This document shows, in pieces, positions 23,919 through 34,814 of a DNA stretch of 64,000 nt. The translations under genes and the position numbers were made by a program. Every line of letters begins with the position of its first letter. Positions within the stretch are counted from its first letter, which is position 1. The notes beneath the pieces were generated by a model. That model saw nothing but the letters and a program-made list of their open reading frames with translations, ran no database searches and was not told the DNA's origin. The DNA comes from Paraconiothyrium sp. Pb-2020 (Eukaryota; Ascomycota; Dothideomycetes; Pleosporales; Didymosphaeriaceae): positions 2,513,768-2,577,767 of the forward strand of contig JAJUBI010000007.1 in assembly GCA_022419385.1 (NCBI GenBank), in the 5' to 3' direction.

Positions 23919-24449
23919 GATGCGCGCATTGAGCAAAGGCATGGTATCGGTGCTTATGATCGCCGGGACTCAGTTTGTTTAGGCAATACGCAACTGTTGA
24001 ATTGAGACGAAGGCAATTATTGCAATAACAAGCTCGCGTCCACCCAAGATGATGCGATTCTACTGCTACGGACTCCCGCTTTCACATTCATATATATTCA
24101 ATCTTCCAACAGGTGCCCAGTCTTTCGATACTATTTCGTCATGTCCAGGATTAGTTACACCCGTCACGTAAATAAAACCCGCGATTATCTCCACACAGCG
24201 CCAACCCACCTAGGACTAGTCCATCCCTTCCCCGAAGATAGCGCTCAATGGCCCGGATATCGGTGACGTGCGCCTCCCCTCATTGCCGAAATCGAAGAGA
24301 TACGCGAGTTCGCTCCCCGTCATGGATTGATAATTATCTCCGGAACAGCAATCCCCTCCTCCAATTGTTTCGTTCTTCTTTGTTCGCATTATTTCTGCTT
24401 TGCGTAACAAGAGTTGGGAAATGGTTTGGATAGACATATTACATTGACG
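23919..24449. other. Intergenic, HGH1 3' UTR and MFS promoter
   Basis: No supported gene; short ORFs only. Confidence 0.5.
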
Positions 24450-26027
24450 ATGAATTCAGACGAGAAGGGCCCTGCCGCGGGTGCGGGTGCTGAGGATGCT
24501 ACACTGACGCTGCCATACACAGCATCCTCAGAACGTTCATCGCCAACGATCGCATCGACGAAGGAGAGGTCGAATTGGCGCAAGATCTACGATATCCTGA
24601 CATACACGCCTCCACGATGCCGCTGGGATCCTGAAAGACCACCACAATTCTCTATGAGCATGAATGTTTTGTTCGCATTCGCGGCCGGCTTTACTGTTGC
24701 CAATTTGTATTATAGCCATCCGATATTGAACATCCTAGCCCGCGATTTTGGTGTCAAGTATGAAAAGGTGGCGCAGATTCCGACGGTCATGCAAGCTGGG
24801 TATGCTGCGGGGTTGTTGTTCCTGTGTCCGTTAGGGGATCTATTTCCCAGGAGGCCGTTCGTAGTGGGATTAGTTGGTGTAACGGCGACGTTATGGTATG
24901 TAAAAGCGCCCTTGTCCTCTTCCCTTCTGAATGTGGATATGCAGTGCTTTTGGGCATTATTGTTCTATGCCTGTCATGATCCCGCATCAGCATAAGTATT
25001 GAGGAACGTTACGAGATGTTGGAAATTGGAAATGGTGGACGAAGAAATACTAACTTAGCGCAGGCTCGGTCTCTGCTTGACATCGAACCTGGGTGTGTTC
25101 ACAGCAATATCGTTCCTCGTTTCAATAACGACGGTCACGCCTCAGCTAATGCTCCCTCTTGTTGGCGACCTCGCACCACCTCATCGTCGCGCAGCGGCTC
25201 TTTCAGTCGTCGTCTCCGGGCTTCAGCTCGGCATCCTCATCGCGCGTGTACTATCGGGCACAATCTCTAACTTCGTTACCTGGCGCGCTGTTTACTGGAT
25301 GGCATTTGGGCTACAGTGTTTGATCTTTTTTCTATTATGGTTCTTCATGCCAGACTACCCAGCGACGAACACCTCTCTCAACTACTTCCGACTTCTCTGG
25401 AGCATCGTGCAAATGCTCACTCGCCATCCTGTCCTCGTCCAAGCCTGTCTCGCGGGCTTCTTTACCAGCTCCACATTTACCAGCTTTTGGACGACGCTGA
25501 CGTTCCTACTCGCCGGCGCACCATACTTCTACAGCCCTTTGGTGATAGGTCTGTTCGGCCTCATCGGCATCGCTGCGATGTGTTTCGGCCCAATATGGGC
25601 GCGCAACGTTACCGACAAATTCGTGCCACACATGACTGTTCTCTTTGGGTTGTTCTGCTGCATGCTGGGCATCTGCTTTGGCACCTATCTAGGCACGTTC
25701 ACAGTTGCAGGTCCTGTCCTGCAAGCTTTTCTCCTGGATTTTGGCATGCAGACGGCCCAAATCGCGAACAGAAGTGCTATCTATGCGGTTGAGCCCAAAC
25801 GGCGAAACGGCGTCAATACAGCTTTCATGGTCGCTACGTTCTGCGGACAGCTTATGGGTACGGCGGCTGGTAATCATATCTATGCCGCTGCGGGATGGAT
25901 CGGTAGTGGCAGCGCGAGCGTGGGATTCTTCGGCGGGGCGATACTGGTCATGATGTCGAGGGGCCCATGGGAGACAAGATGGCTTGGCTGGAGGGGTGGG
26001 TGGAGTTTCAAGAAGAGGACAAGATGA
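24450..26027 (+). CDS. MFS transporter, drug/metabolite exporter type
   Basis: This is a major facilitator superfamily protein. Exons are 24450-24895 and 25064-26027 (phase 2 join TLW-LGLCLTSNLG), 469 aa. The intron is 168 nt, long for this window. A polar N-terminus is followed by about 12 hydrophobic segments. TM1 is NVLFAFAAGFTVANLYYSHPIL. Family motifs include CPLGDLFPRRP between TM2 and TM3, TTVTPQLMLPLVGDLAPP, and VSGLQLGILIARVLSG. This matches fungal proteins related to bacterial drug/arabinose efflux permeases of the AraJ type. The substrate is unknown. The frame stops with TGA at 26025-26027, but the same frame continues open and coding-like for another 83 codons (next entry), so the annotated C-terminus may be truncated. 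Confidence 0.86.
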
Positions 26028-26276
26028 GTGCAGATGGAAAGACGGGGAGGTTTCGAGTGTAGTACAGGAAGAGAAGGTAAAGATGAGGAGATGGGCGCCG
26101 AGGACAAAGTACTGGAAGAAGCTGGAGCAGAAGAAGACCACGAAAGTCGGCTCCGAGACGAGAGCGAGTTAGAGGTAGAAGTTACGACGAGTGAAAAGAG
26201 TGGGAGAAGCAGTAGGGCGGATACGATTAGGCCTATAAATGAGTCGATAGACACGATACATATGACCAGGGTGTAG
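26028..26276 (+). other. Coding-like tail in frame beyond the MFS stop codon
   Basis: The frame directly after TGA 26025-26027 is open for 82 codons to TAG 26276. It encodes an acidic cytoplasmic-tail-like sequence (EDKVLEEAGAEEDHESRL...SSRADTIRPINESIDTIHMT). It looks like a transporter C-terminal tail. I found no canonical intron that removes the TGA in phase. It could be stop readthrough, a recent nonsense mutation or a sequencing error. Confidence 0.5.
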
Positions 26277-26845
26277 TATATGATCACATAGATATAGATG
26301 TGTACAAAAACAAACCAGATTGCTCTAAGAGGTATATCTAGATTCATACGGAGCAGTGAGCGGTATTCCACTTGCCGTGGACGAGACACGGCGCTGCAAG
26401 GATTCGCATAGCGCTGCAAGGGACCGCGCCGATACGTCACCTTTGGCGGGGTTGCGGGAGCTAAGTGAGGGGCAGCGCGGCCGGAGACATGATTCCTCTC
26501 ACCACCATGACGGGAAGAGTTGAACTCCCAGCAATTGCCGAGGATCTAATGCGTCGTGGCTATGCAGCCTGCGCACTTCAGCCAATTGACTCCGCTATCC
26601 CGAGCAGGAAGAGTGGAAAGATCCGCGCTTCTGAGACCTAGACCGCAGGATGGAAGAAAAGATTGGTGGCTACGAACGAGGCCGTACTAGGGTGAGGGAA
26701 CTGTTAAAGTACGACCATGTGCCCGACAAAATCCTGGTAGATCATTTTGCGGCAAATACACTGGTTCTGAGCTCAGCCCGTATTATTATACTACCTGCCA
26801 ATCGACCCAATACTGAAAAATCTACTTCGACGCATAACAGCTATA
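26277..26845. other. Intergenic with a short direct repeat
   Basis: Promoter of the MetE-like gene. The 11-mer gcgctgcaagg occurs at 26391-26401 and 26411-26421. A 78-codon ORF (26650-26886) overlaps the next gene's start and is not called. Confidence 0.5.
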
Positions 26846-28099
26846 ATGTCATTTCCACTGCATCGCAATCCTCCTTTCCGCGCTGAGCACCTAGGCTCTC
26901 TCAAGCGCCCGCAGTACCTCCTCGACGCGCGCTACAAAGAAGGCAAATCTTCCCAAGAGCTGAAACCTCTCGAGGATAAAGCCATCAACGATATCGTGCA
27001 AGCGCAGCTCGACTTGGGTTTCCGCGGCATCAGCGATGGCGAATACCGCCGACACATGTTCTGGGGTACCTTTTGGCCCACCCTAGAGGGCATGGAAGAA
27101 ATCCAGAATCCGCCTATTGAGACTTTCAGGATGTATGTACCTGATATCGCAGCTTTCATGGAGACTGGACACAAGCCTGGTGAGAGCGTGTATTGCACGG
27201 GAAAGATCAGGCACACAGGCGAAAGCACCTACATCGACCAGGTGGAGTATTTGAAGAGTATCCTGCCAAAGGAGAAATGGGGTGATATCAAGCTCACCAT
27301 GGCGGCTCCGAATTGGTATCATCTGAGGTACGTCGATGGGAAGGCGTACCCGAAGGATGTGTACAAAAACGACAAGGAATACTTTGCGGATGTCGCGAAA
27401 GCGTACCAAGTTGAATTAGATATCCTATACAAGGCCGGCCTCAGGAACGTGCAATTTGACGACCCTAACCTGGCATGTAAGTGCTCGTTGTGTACGTGTG
27501 GCCATAGCAAATTGTTAACTCGGGTAGATTTTTGTTCCGAGAAGATGCTGGAGGGATGGAAGAAAGACTCCAGCAACACCGTGACCGCCGACGAACTCCT
27601 TGATCTGTACATAGAGCTTTACAATGACTGCATCGGCAAGATACCGTCCGACATGCACGTCGGTGTCCACTTATGTCGAGGTAACTTTGTTAATTCGCGC
27701 CACTTCTCCGAAGGCGGCTACGACCGCATCGCGACGAAGCTCTTCACCCAACTCAACATGCGCACATACTATCTCGAGTACGACACCCCACGCGCGGGAG
27801 GCTTTGAACCGCTCGCGCATCTTCCGAAGAACAAGAATGTTATTCTTGGCGTCATCACGAGCAAATTCCCAGAGCTGGAGGACAAGGAGGAGATGAAGAA
27901 GAGGATTTATCAGGCAGCGGACATCATGGCAAAGGGTCAAGGAGAGAGCAGAGAGGAGAGCTTGAAGAGATTGGGTGTGAGCCCGCAGTGTGGATTTGCC
28001 AGTCATGCGGAGGGAAATCTCATTGATATCGAGGGCATGAAGAAGAAGTTGGCGTTGGTCAGGCAGATCGCTGATGAGGTCTGGCCTGGCGAGCCATAA
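26846..28099 (+). CDS. MetE-like (cobalamin-independent methionine synthase C-terminal fold) zinc methyltransferase
   Basis: This is a single TIM-barrel protein related to the catalytic half of MetE, without the N-terminal MetE half. It carries the full zinc-ligand set expected for thiol activation: H and C in VHLCRGN, E in YYLEYD, and C in SPQCGF. The opening RAEHLGSLKRP and DGEYRRHMFW match the family. The unspliced ORF (417 aa) contains an in-frame 51-nt intron at 27477-27527 (GTAAGT, branch GTTAAC, acceptor GGGTAG). Removing it gives NLAYFCSEKML and 400 aa, the expected family sequence. Such stand-alone proteins may methylate small thiols; the substrate is unknown. It converges on the astacin gene with only 61 bp between stops. 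Confidence 0.88.
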   Translation: MSFPLHRNPPFRAEHLGSLKRPQYLLDARYKEGKSSQELKPLEDKAINDIVQAQLDLGFRGISDGEYRRHMFWGTFWPTLEGMEEIQNPPIETFRMYVPDIAAFMETGHKPGESVYCTGKIRHTGESTYIDQVEYLKSILPKEKWGDIKLTMAAPNWYHLRYVDGKAYPKDVYKNDKEYFADVAKAYQVELDILYKAGLRNVQFDDPNLACKCSLCTCGHSKLLTRVDFCSEKMLEGWKKDSSNTVTADELLDLYIELYNDCIGKIPSDMHVGVHLCRGNFVNSRHFSEGGYDRIATKLFTQLNMRTYYLEYDTPRAGGFEPLAHLPKNKNVILGVITSKFPELEDKEEMKKRIYQAADIMAKGQGESREESLKRLGVSPQCGFASHAEGNLIDIEGMKKKLALVRQIADEVWPGEP

Positions 28100-28160
28100 G
28101 GCCTTTTGCAACTTTATTTTAAGGGTAAACCCTCGTCGTGAACGCAGCATCAAAGCATGG

Positions 28161-29597
28161 TTAGCGAATCCTCTTGCCCTGATTGCTTTCCTCCTCGTTC
28201 CTTGCATCGTGGAACTCTCTTGCCTTTCGTTCGTCCCATGCATAAAACCTCCTCACAAACGTAGCATCTTGCTGAGTTATCTGTGTTGGTGGGAGGATAC
28301 GCCAATCGTCCGCAGGTACCTTCTTGCCCGCTTCATCTTTCTTGATTCTGATCAGAACAGCGTCATCGATATGTGCATCGTTTTCCGTTCCGTGACTGTT
28401 CGCCATCGACGGATACATCATGATGGAGTCGACATCAAAACCACCCGGTCCATCGAAGATCGGCTCTTGCTTCGGACTGAGGCCGTCGCCTTTGACTAGA
28501 TTATTAGGTAAAATGTCAGCGAATCTGCCTTCCTGTGGGATACGATAAAAATAGTATAGTGAGAAATGGTTGTACTTACCATACTCAGAACTAGGCGACC
28601 CATACTCGATAGCAAGCTCACGGTCTGTGCACAACAAGTCTAAGGCATCCTGTTCACTAAGTCCAGGCCTGTCTGCTTGCAACCCATCTACCGCGTCAAA
28701 AATGCCGACGAGGCTATCACAGCGAAAGAGAATGTGATCATCGCGGTCCCAGCGCTGGTGCTCGTGAGACATACCCAGGACTGGCAGGATGTCAGTAGCA
28801 AGAACAAAGATAAGGTGGGCTACGGTAGGTCGAAATACACACCATGGCCAAGCTCATGCGCAATATTAGCCGCACTGGCAATGTCGCCAACATGCATCCA
28901 ATGCCTTCCTGCCTCCGCGTCGTGTTCCTCCGCCGTGTAACCCAGCTGGGCCTGCGCCGCTCGCCCATTCAACTTGATGTCGTCGAGCCAGTGGATGGCA
29001 AGTGCGTCTTTGGGATACTTTTCCTCGTTCCACTCGCAGTGCAGATCACCCTCCTCGATCAGTCGATTTTCAGGCCCATATTCGTACTTGGTGCAACAGT
29101 AGTCCTCAGGATTTTCGGGCTTCTTGATGACGAGGCTGTGGTGGTGCTTACGACTCGCTGTCCCGCCCAGACCGTTCTTCCAGATCTCAATCGCGTCGGC
29201 GAACTTGCAGGTTTCACCGATCTTCTCGTACGATCGCTTGTCAACGAAGCAGTATGGTATCCGGCGCAGGTAGCCTTTGTTCACGTCACGGGTGCCGAGT
29301 CGAAATGGCCACGCAGTGACGGGATGACCAACTGTTGCGCCGGAGGTTATTACTGGATAAGGTCGCGTTAGTTTGATCTCATACTAGGATCATGATACAT
29401 AACTCTCTAAATTACGTACATTCTGCGTATCGTTTCTGAGACTTCGTAGATTTGACGCCAGCGTTACCATAGGTATGGTAGGTAGGGTGGTTCTTTCCGT
29501 CGCTAGATCCCGGGACAGTCTTGTCAAAGTACGAGGCCGCGGCTGATACAATTTGCACCGGAGCGAGACATGCTGTAAGCACAGTAAGAATCTTCAT
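28161..29597 (-). CDS. Secreted astacin-type zinc metalloprotease (M12A)
   Basis: Four exons, 29597-29420, 29352-28843, 28780-28580 and 28495-28161, give 407 aa. The signal peptide is MKILTVLTACLAPVQIVSA. An ORF start at 29681 adds an unlikely leader, so 29597 is chosen. The zinc motif is split by intron 28781-28842: HELGH lies before it and VLGMSHEHQRWDRDDH after it. Together they form the astacin signature HExxHxxGxxHExxRxDRD. The Met-turn is VDSIMMYPS, restored by removing intron 28496-28579. Preceding cysteines (CCTKYEY, LHCEWNEE) suggest disulfides. No TLD or CUB domain is present; the C-terminus is polar and basic. It is probably an extracellular protease for nutrition or host interaction (inference). 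Confidence 0.86.
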
Positions 29598-30560
29598 GAT
29601 CAGCTTGTGACTCTGGGCGACAAGTTCAGTTCCAGAATGCTCGCCGCGCAGAGCAGTACCTAGGTAGTATGAAGTGATCACAGGGCTTTGAGGGAATTAA
29701 CCCGGTAATTTTATAAATCAGGGATATGAATATTTTCCCTGTGCGATAGAAGGCGTGGCCGTTTGCTTGTCCCGTGCGCACAAGTTGACTTTTTACCCAT
29801 TACCATACTTCCGGGTTCCAAGTGAAGTGAACCGTGCTTCATCGTACCCACCAGAGGGTTCCACGAACCGATAAGACTTAATATGTAACTGACATCTATG
29901 CAACAGCTGCTCTGTAAGAAAACCAAAGATTTTCAGCGTGCTTAGGGGAGCCCGAGCACCTTTTTGGCTGCGTTACGAAAGTCGCCCAATACTACAAACA
30001 GTTCTGACAACTTGTTGAAGTGTTGCCTCAATCGCCTGCTAGTGATTCTTCTCGATCAGAGACTGGCAGGAAATCTCCTTATTCATGAGCAAAAGGAGAC
30101 CGAATGGCAGTATACACCGAACAGAAGGGAGACTGTGCAATGGCCCGTTGGCTTATGGGTGATTCCGTTGGCCTGGTTGAAAACTGAGATAATATGGATC
30201 AAATCGACTACAATTGTTGACTTCAATTTGGGATGGTCGCAAAAGCATACATCCAAGGGCGTAGGATCTACAAACCACCATCTATTATGACCTCCCTCAG
30301 GCTAATCAAGGCCATTGCAAAGGCTTGGCATGGCAGTTTTGCCAACATTGTGTATTCAACCGTTGTATTCGCTGGGCCATTCCTATTTTACTATCCCTAC
30401 CGGTCGTGAACACATTGTGCGATTCTCTATCTTCATAATACAGGTTTGAGTGTTCATCCGTAGCTTTAGAAAGCCCAAGGCTGATAGGCACTATCTCTCT
30501 TTCTCTTTAGAACCCTTAGCAGTTTACATCACAACTCGATTTCATCTGATACAATCCCAC
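29598..30560. other. Divergent intergenic region
   Basis: Promoters of the astacin gene (-) and the hypothetical gene at 30561 (+). It is AT-richer than the genes. ORFs at 29711-29926 and 29964-30290 have no domain. No repeat structure recognised. Confidence 0.45.
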
Positions 30561-31514
30561 ATGAGTTTGGAAACAACCTTACACGACGGCACCGCGACAC
30601 CCACGGCCAAGGATGTGGTAGACTGCACCAAAACCTCTGAACTCATGGTACAGATGTTATCTTCCCAATCCGAATTCTTCTCTCCTACTAGCGGCTGGCT
30701 TAAATGTAGAGAGCTTCAACTCAAACCTGATCTTTGGCACGTAACTTTAGAACATTGGAATTCGACCTGGCGAGAGCATAGGATGAAGCGCCAGCAGGCT
30801 TCATCATCCTCCCCAACAGTTATGGAGCCCGAAACGGACGCACCACCTTCAGCACCCACTTTACTTTCACACAAAGCATTGGAAATGGTCCGAGCGAAGT
30901 ACGGGACTCATAACCCATATGCGTGGTCTCCTCTCGCATCGCAGGCTGACGAGCAGGAGTCTCCATTCGCCAGTGAGGAGCTGTCAGAAGATGCACACGA
31001 TACTGAAATCCCTGAGCATCCCGATGGACCTCCGGGAGCTTGCTCATCTTCACTCGAGGTTATCCCTTTTTCGAATCACGAAGCCTTGCTGGCCTTGTGT
31101 GCAGTGGAAGTGCCATCTTCACGTCATGCGGAAGTTGAACCTTTCGCAGCGTCCGACGATCAACATGCCCGTATCCTAGATGTAAATGATCGGGAAGGGC
31201 TACATCAGAAACTAAAAGATTACTCTTCTACGCGCATGGTAGTCGAAGCGGGTTATGCAGCACGGCGTAAGCGCAGTAGGATGCCTACTCAACCGGTAGA
31301 GGATATCCCCGGTCATCCTGTCTCCGCGAATCGTCGAATTCATAGGCCTCTCAAGCATACTGAGGGTTTTGTTGTGAAGAGTGTCCGGCGTTTTAGCCTC
31401 TCGAACCAGGAAGAGATCTCCGCGTATACCCCATCTTCCAAGGATGGACTTGGATCGATGTGGAAGACTGTGGGCAGAATCGGGTGCGTTTCCAAACATC
31501 GCGGTGGTAGTTAG
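30561..31514 (+). CDS. Hypothetical hydrophilic protein
   Basis: I do not recognise it. The frame is open from 30450, but the likely start is ATG 30561 (MSLETTLHDGTATPTAKD), which gives 317 aa, has an A three bases before it, and follows a pyrimidine-rich leader. The N-terminal third has some aromatic structure (SQSEFFSPTSGWLKCRELQLKPDLWHVTLEHWNSTWREHR). The middle is acidic and Pro/Ser-rich. The C-terminus is basic (RRKRSRM) with a GFVVKSVRRFSLS segment. There is no signal peptide or membrane span. The basic cluster could serve nuclear import. It is probably a lineage-restricted ascomycete protein. Confidence 0.5.
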   Translation: MSLETTLHDGTATPTAKDVVDCTKTSELMVQMLSSQSEFFSPTSGWLKCRELQLKPDLWHVTLEHWNSTWREHRMKRQQASSSSPTVMEPETDAPPSAPTLLSHKALEMVRAKYGTHNPYAWSPLASQADEQESPFASEELSEDAHDTEIPEHPDGPPGACSSSLEVIPFSNHEALLALCAVEVPSSRHAEVEPFAASDDQHARILDVNDREGLHQKLKDYSSTRMVVEAGYAARRKRSRMPTQPVEDIPGHPVSANRRIHRPLKHTEGFVVKSVRRFSLSNQEEISAYTPSSKDGLGSMWKTVGRIGCVSKHRGGS

Positions 31515-32296
31515 AGGTATCTGTACCTAGGTATCATTCCTTCGTACAGAACGATAGGCGGTAATACGTTCCCCTCGATCTGTAATCTAGTCTTGAGGAT
31601 TTGATTTTCTATTTACAAGGATCTTTCATCTGTTGTTCTTCGCCATGGTTCTAGACAGTTGAATCTGTTGTTTCAGGAGATTAATCAGTTTCGGCGTACG
31701 TAAGACCTGTAGGTTAATATTAGGCCAATTGTTCCGGAACTTTGCAATATTAACACTGATGTTGTAGCCCATATCTTATTGTATAATGATTGTCGCGTGA
31801 GCCGAAACGTTCGAGGATCGAAAAGAACGCATATCAATTCAAATATTGTTCTCTTGTGGTTCAGGAATCGTCATACTAGTGAGGGTGAAGATCATTCACG
31901 ATTCGAGCCTAGCGCTCTCACTTTAGGAAGTAAATTTGCAGGGCCCAAAAGTGACATTCGATCGGCGCATGGGCTCCGATCCAACAAGTGACATTGCTCC
32001 GCGCTAAAGCACGGCGCATTCGACCCAGAATTTGGCGACGTTGACGGTCTGCAAGGCTGTGTTGTTTGTCCGTGGCTGTGATGGTTGCCCCACACAGGGT
32101 GAAAGTCTGCCTCATGGGCTGATGGGCTATCGCATGTATAAAGGCGTCAGCGCCCCCGATCGGAGCGTCCGCTTCATGTTCATACAGCTTGATACCGATC
32201 CATCTACCGTTTACTTTTCCCAGGAAGATATTCTGTCATTAGCATCGCAGGACGACGGAAGCCATCTCTATCCTTTCTTTTCTCGCGCTCGTCACT
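31515..32296. other. Intergenic
   Basis: AT-rich flank and promoter of the next gene. Short overlapping ORFs near 31779-32307 show no domain. Confidence 0.45.
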
Positions 32297-32953
32297 ATGG
32301 CACCTAGAAAAACCTACGAGCTTCAAACCACGAACAAAAAGCGCACCAAGGCTACCATCACTGATATAGATGCCTCGCAACCCTTGTTTGAGCTCGATCT
32401 GGGCTTCATCACTGGTGATATCAAAAGAAGCGAAGGCAAGCACAGCATCATCATGCAAACACCAAGCACAGGCGCTTCCATGCCAGCGCACACTGTTGGC
32501 GTCTGCGACATACAATTTAGCTCCCTTTCAAAACCCATACACATTGGATTCGGCGACCCCGAGAACGCACCCAATGATGTAGTGTGGGAAGATCTGCTCG
32601 TGACGAAGAAACTCACCGCAGGTAATGTTGCGATAGGATCTGCGGGCGGTCTTGAGTTGAACATCGATCTTGGTGAGGAGGTTGGGCAGAGGACCTTTAT
32701 CTGGAAGCGAACAAGTGAGATCGAGGGTGTCTCAGCGATCGGTGGCAAGATGGACTGGCTGCACTTGAAGATGGTGGAGAAAGAGAGCGATAAGGCGGTG
32801 GCATACTTCAAGCACAATTTCCTGTTTGGATCGAAGAGAGGGACGTTCATACTTGAGGAGTTCGATGGGGGGAAAGAGTGGGAGAAGATTGTTTTGCTGA
32901 GTGGATGCGCGGTTCTCGAATATATGCGCAAAATGACTGGGTGGTCGTGGTGA
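32297..32953 (+). CDS. Tubby/LURP-like fold protein, tentative
   Basis: An intronless 218-aa protein, MAPRKTYELQTTNKK. It is predicted to be mostly beta strand. The second half reads FIWKRTSEIEGVSA, MDWLHLKMVEKESDKAVAYFKH, then KRGTFILEEFDGGKEWEKIVLLSGCAVLEYMRKM. An alternating strand pattern ending in a hydrophobic helix recalls the tubby C-terminal-like (LURP-one-related) domain of many uncharacterised fungal proteins. That assignment rests on pattern only. No signal peptide or TM is present. A TATA-like GTATAAAGG lies near 32135, well placed upstream. The role is unknown. Confidence 0.6.
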   Translation: MAPRKTYELQTTNKKRTKATITDIDASQPLFELDLGFITGDIKRSEGKHSIIMQTPSTGASMPAHTVGVCDIQFSSLSKPIHIGFGDPENAPNDVVWEDLLVTKKLTAGNVAIGSAGGLELNIDLGEEVGQRTFIWKRTSEIEGVSAIGGKMDWLHLKMVEKESDKAVAYFKHNFLFGSKRGTFILEEFDGGKEWEKIVLLSGCAVLEYMRKMTGWSW

Positions 32954-33423
32954 AGGGTGTAGAACAGGTTCGAGCACAGTCGTCTTCGTGGTTCTACTTG
33001 CGATAGAGTCACGAATTATAGACCTTACGGCTCACTGTACCCAAGGAAGTTTGTGTTTGGTAAAGTTGAAAGGTGTACTGTAAGATAGCCGACTCAACGA
33101 TTAGAGCTCAATGCCCCGTGATCGAACGGTTCTCAACCCAACATCTTAGATGGAAGTTTCTTGAAGCTTTGACAGTATATTTTGCACATCTCATTTGTTT
33201 TAGTATAAAACGACAGCTCACTCCACCCAGCTCTGCAATCAGGGCATGCGGCCTGCCCCTACGCCGCCGGTCATGGAAACCTCCATTATGTCTTTCCTTT
33301 TTTACCACCAGTCTCTCAGTCCCTTGAAGCCGGCCATTGTTGCCCATATGCCCGCTTCTTCAATCTTACGAGTCCGCTGGCCCGAGACTTACCTCATTCC
33401 ACACTTTCGGCGAGGACTGCATC
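32954..33423. other. Intergenic
   Basis: No supported gene. An upstream frame at 33246-33446 overlaps the next candidate but has no domain. Confidence 0.4.
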
Positions 33424-33783
33424 ATGAAGTTCCTACCCAGCACTAGCAACGCGATTGTGCTTGCCATCCCAATCAGAAACACCATCTCAGCACCCGTTAC
33501 TAACAAAGCCAAGCTTTTCAGCGAGACGCTAGATGACATAATAAATAGCGAGTGTGAGAGCACTGTCGATATTGGCGTCAATCAGGAGAAGATCATCGTG
33601 AGCACGGCAGGACCCGGCGAAGACGAGCCGAAACACTTCGGATGGTGGGACGTCCGAGTTTTCGAGCTAACGAAGGCTAAGGAAAGGAGGTTCTTCTATC
33701 ATATGCGCGTTATGGATGGTGGTGAGGGAGAGATATCACAGGACATCACAGAACTTGGTGCTACACGTGGCATACAACTGTAG
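33424..33783 (+). CDS. Small hypothetical protein
   Basis: 119 aa from ATG 33424 (MKFLPSTSNAIVLAIPIRN); the frame is open back to 33337. It contains LFSETLDDIINSE, a strand-rich centre, and HFGWWDVRVFELTKAKERRFFYHMRVMDG near the end. The pattern is globular and not obviously secreted. It is not detectably related to the neighbour at 32297. An upstream exon may be missing. Low certainty. Confidence 0.35.
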   Translation: MKFLPSTSNAIVLAIPIRNTISAPVTNKAKLFSETLDDIINSECESTVDIGVNQEKIIVSTAGPGEDEPKHFGWWDVRVFELTKAKERRFFYHMRVMDGGEGEISQDITELGATRGIQL

Positions 33784-34814
33784 AGCGTTAGAACTACCCT
33801 TATCTTTGCAGCTATAGCTTAGATTCATGCCAATAAAAGAGACTGTGAGTTATATAGGAGCAAGTAGAGCTCGTAAATACACTCGCGCTTCCATTGAAGC
33901 AAATATCTTGTGTTATGACATCCCGATGACCCAGGTATTGTGATCAACCCTGACCATAAAATCTCAAGGGCTGCCGGAGAAAACCATTTATATTGCCATA
34001 GTCCGGTTTTTTTCTCACCGCCAACCTGAGGGGAATACTCCTGGAAGTACCTTCATGTCTGTACTCTTGATCACGGATATCTAGCAGGCTAAATTCCAAT
34101 CTTATCTAAGTCATAAACAACGTCCAGGGACGATGTTCAGAGCAACGATACATTGAACTTGTGCTCAAAGTCCAGTACATTGCGGCTATCGAATTTTGTG
34201 AAATTGTCTTATTCAGATGGCACCTAAGAATATCCCCTGCCCTGCGGTGCAAATATCAATTACTAAACGGCCAGCCCACCCAACTTCTGAAATTCAGAGG
34301 CCTGCGCAAGATCAAAGAATAAAGTCTTCATGCAGAGCTAACAACCTTCAAGTGCGTCAGAAGGACTGAACTTAATCCTTGTCAACAAGACTACCCCTGA
34401 TGGTAGAGAACACTGGGATGGCTGTTGACATTGACCCTCCCCTCAATGCTTGCAAGAAGTTCCCGTCAAACCCCATTACGCATTGCTCCAGCTTGTATAC
34501 ATGCTGTTGTATAGTTGCACACCTTCAAAACCTTACAACATTGCGTCTACATACGTTACATTCTCAGTGCACAATGCTCTAGGAAATTTCAACATTGTGT
34601 ATACACACATCCAGGTTCCGCCCATATCCTGCCCAACCTTCATTATCGCTTTCTTACTTATAAGGACCCTCTAGTTAGCAATTCAGTTTCTAACCAGACC
34701 AAAGTATCACTGCCTGCCAACCCTCAACGCCAGAAGCCTTCTCCAACACAACACCAACTGCAGGACTCCAACTCTTCCACATCAGTAACAGTTCATTCCT
34801 CAGACCGGAACAAC
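33784..34814. other. Intergenic, AT-rich
   Basis: About 1 kb with no supportable gene, repeat or RNA. ORFs at 34379-34674 are low-complexity and lack domains. Confidence 0.45.

Noticed and set aside
24896..25063. Extra exon inside the 168-nt MFS intron
   Set aside because: Direct joining gives the family sequence TLWLGLCLTSNLG; including the middle part introduces stops.
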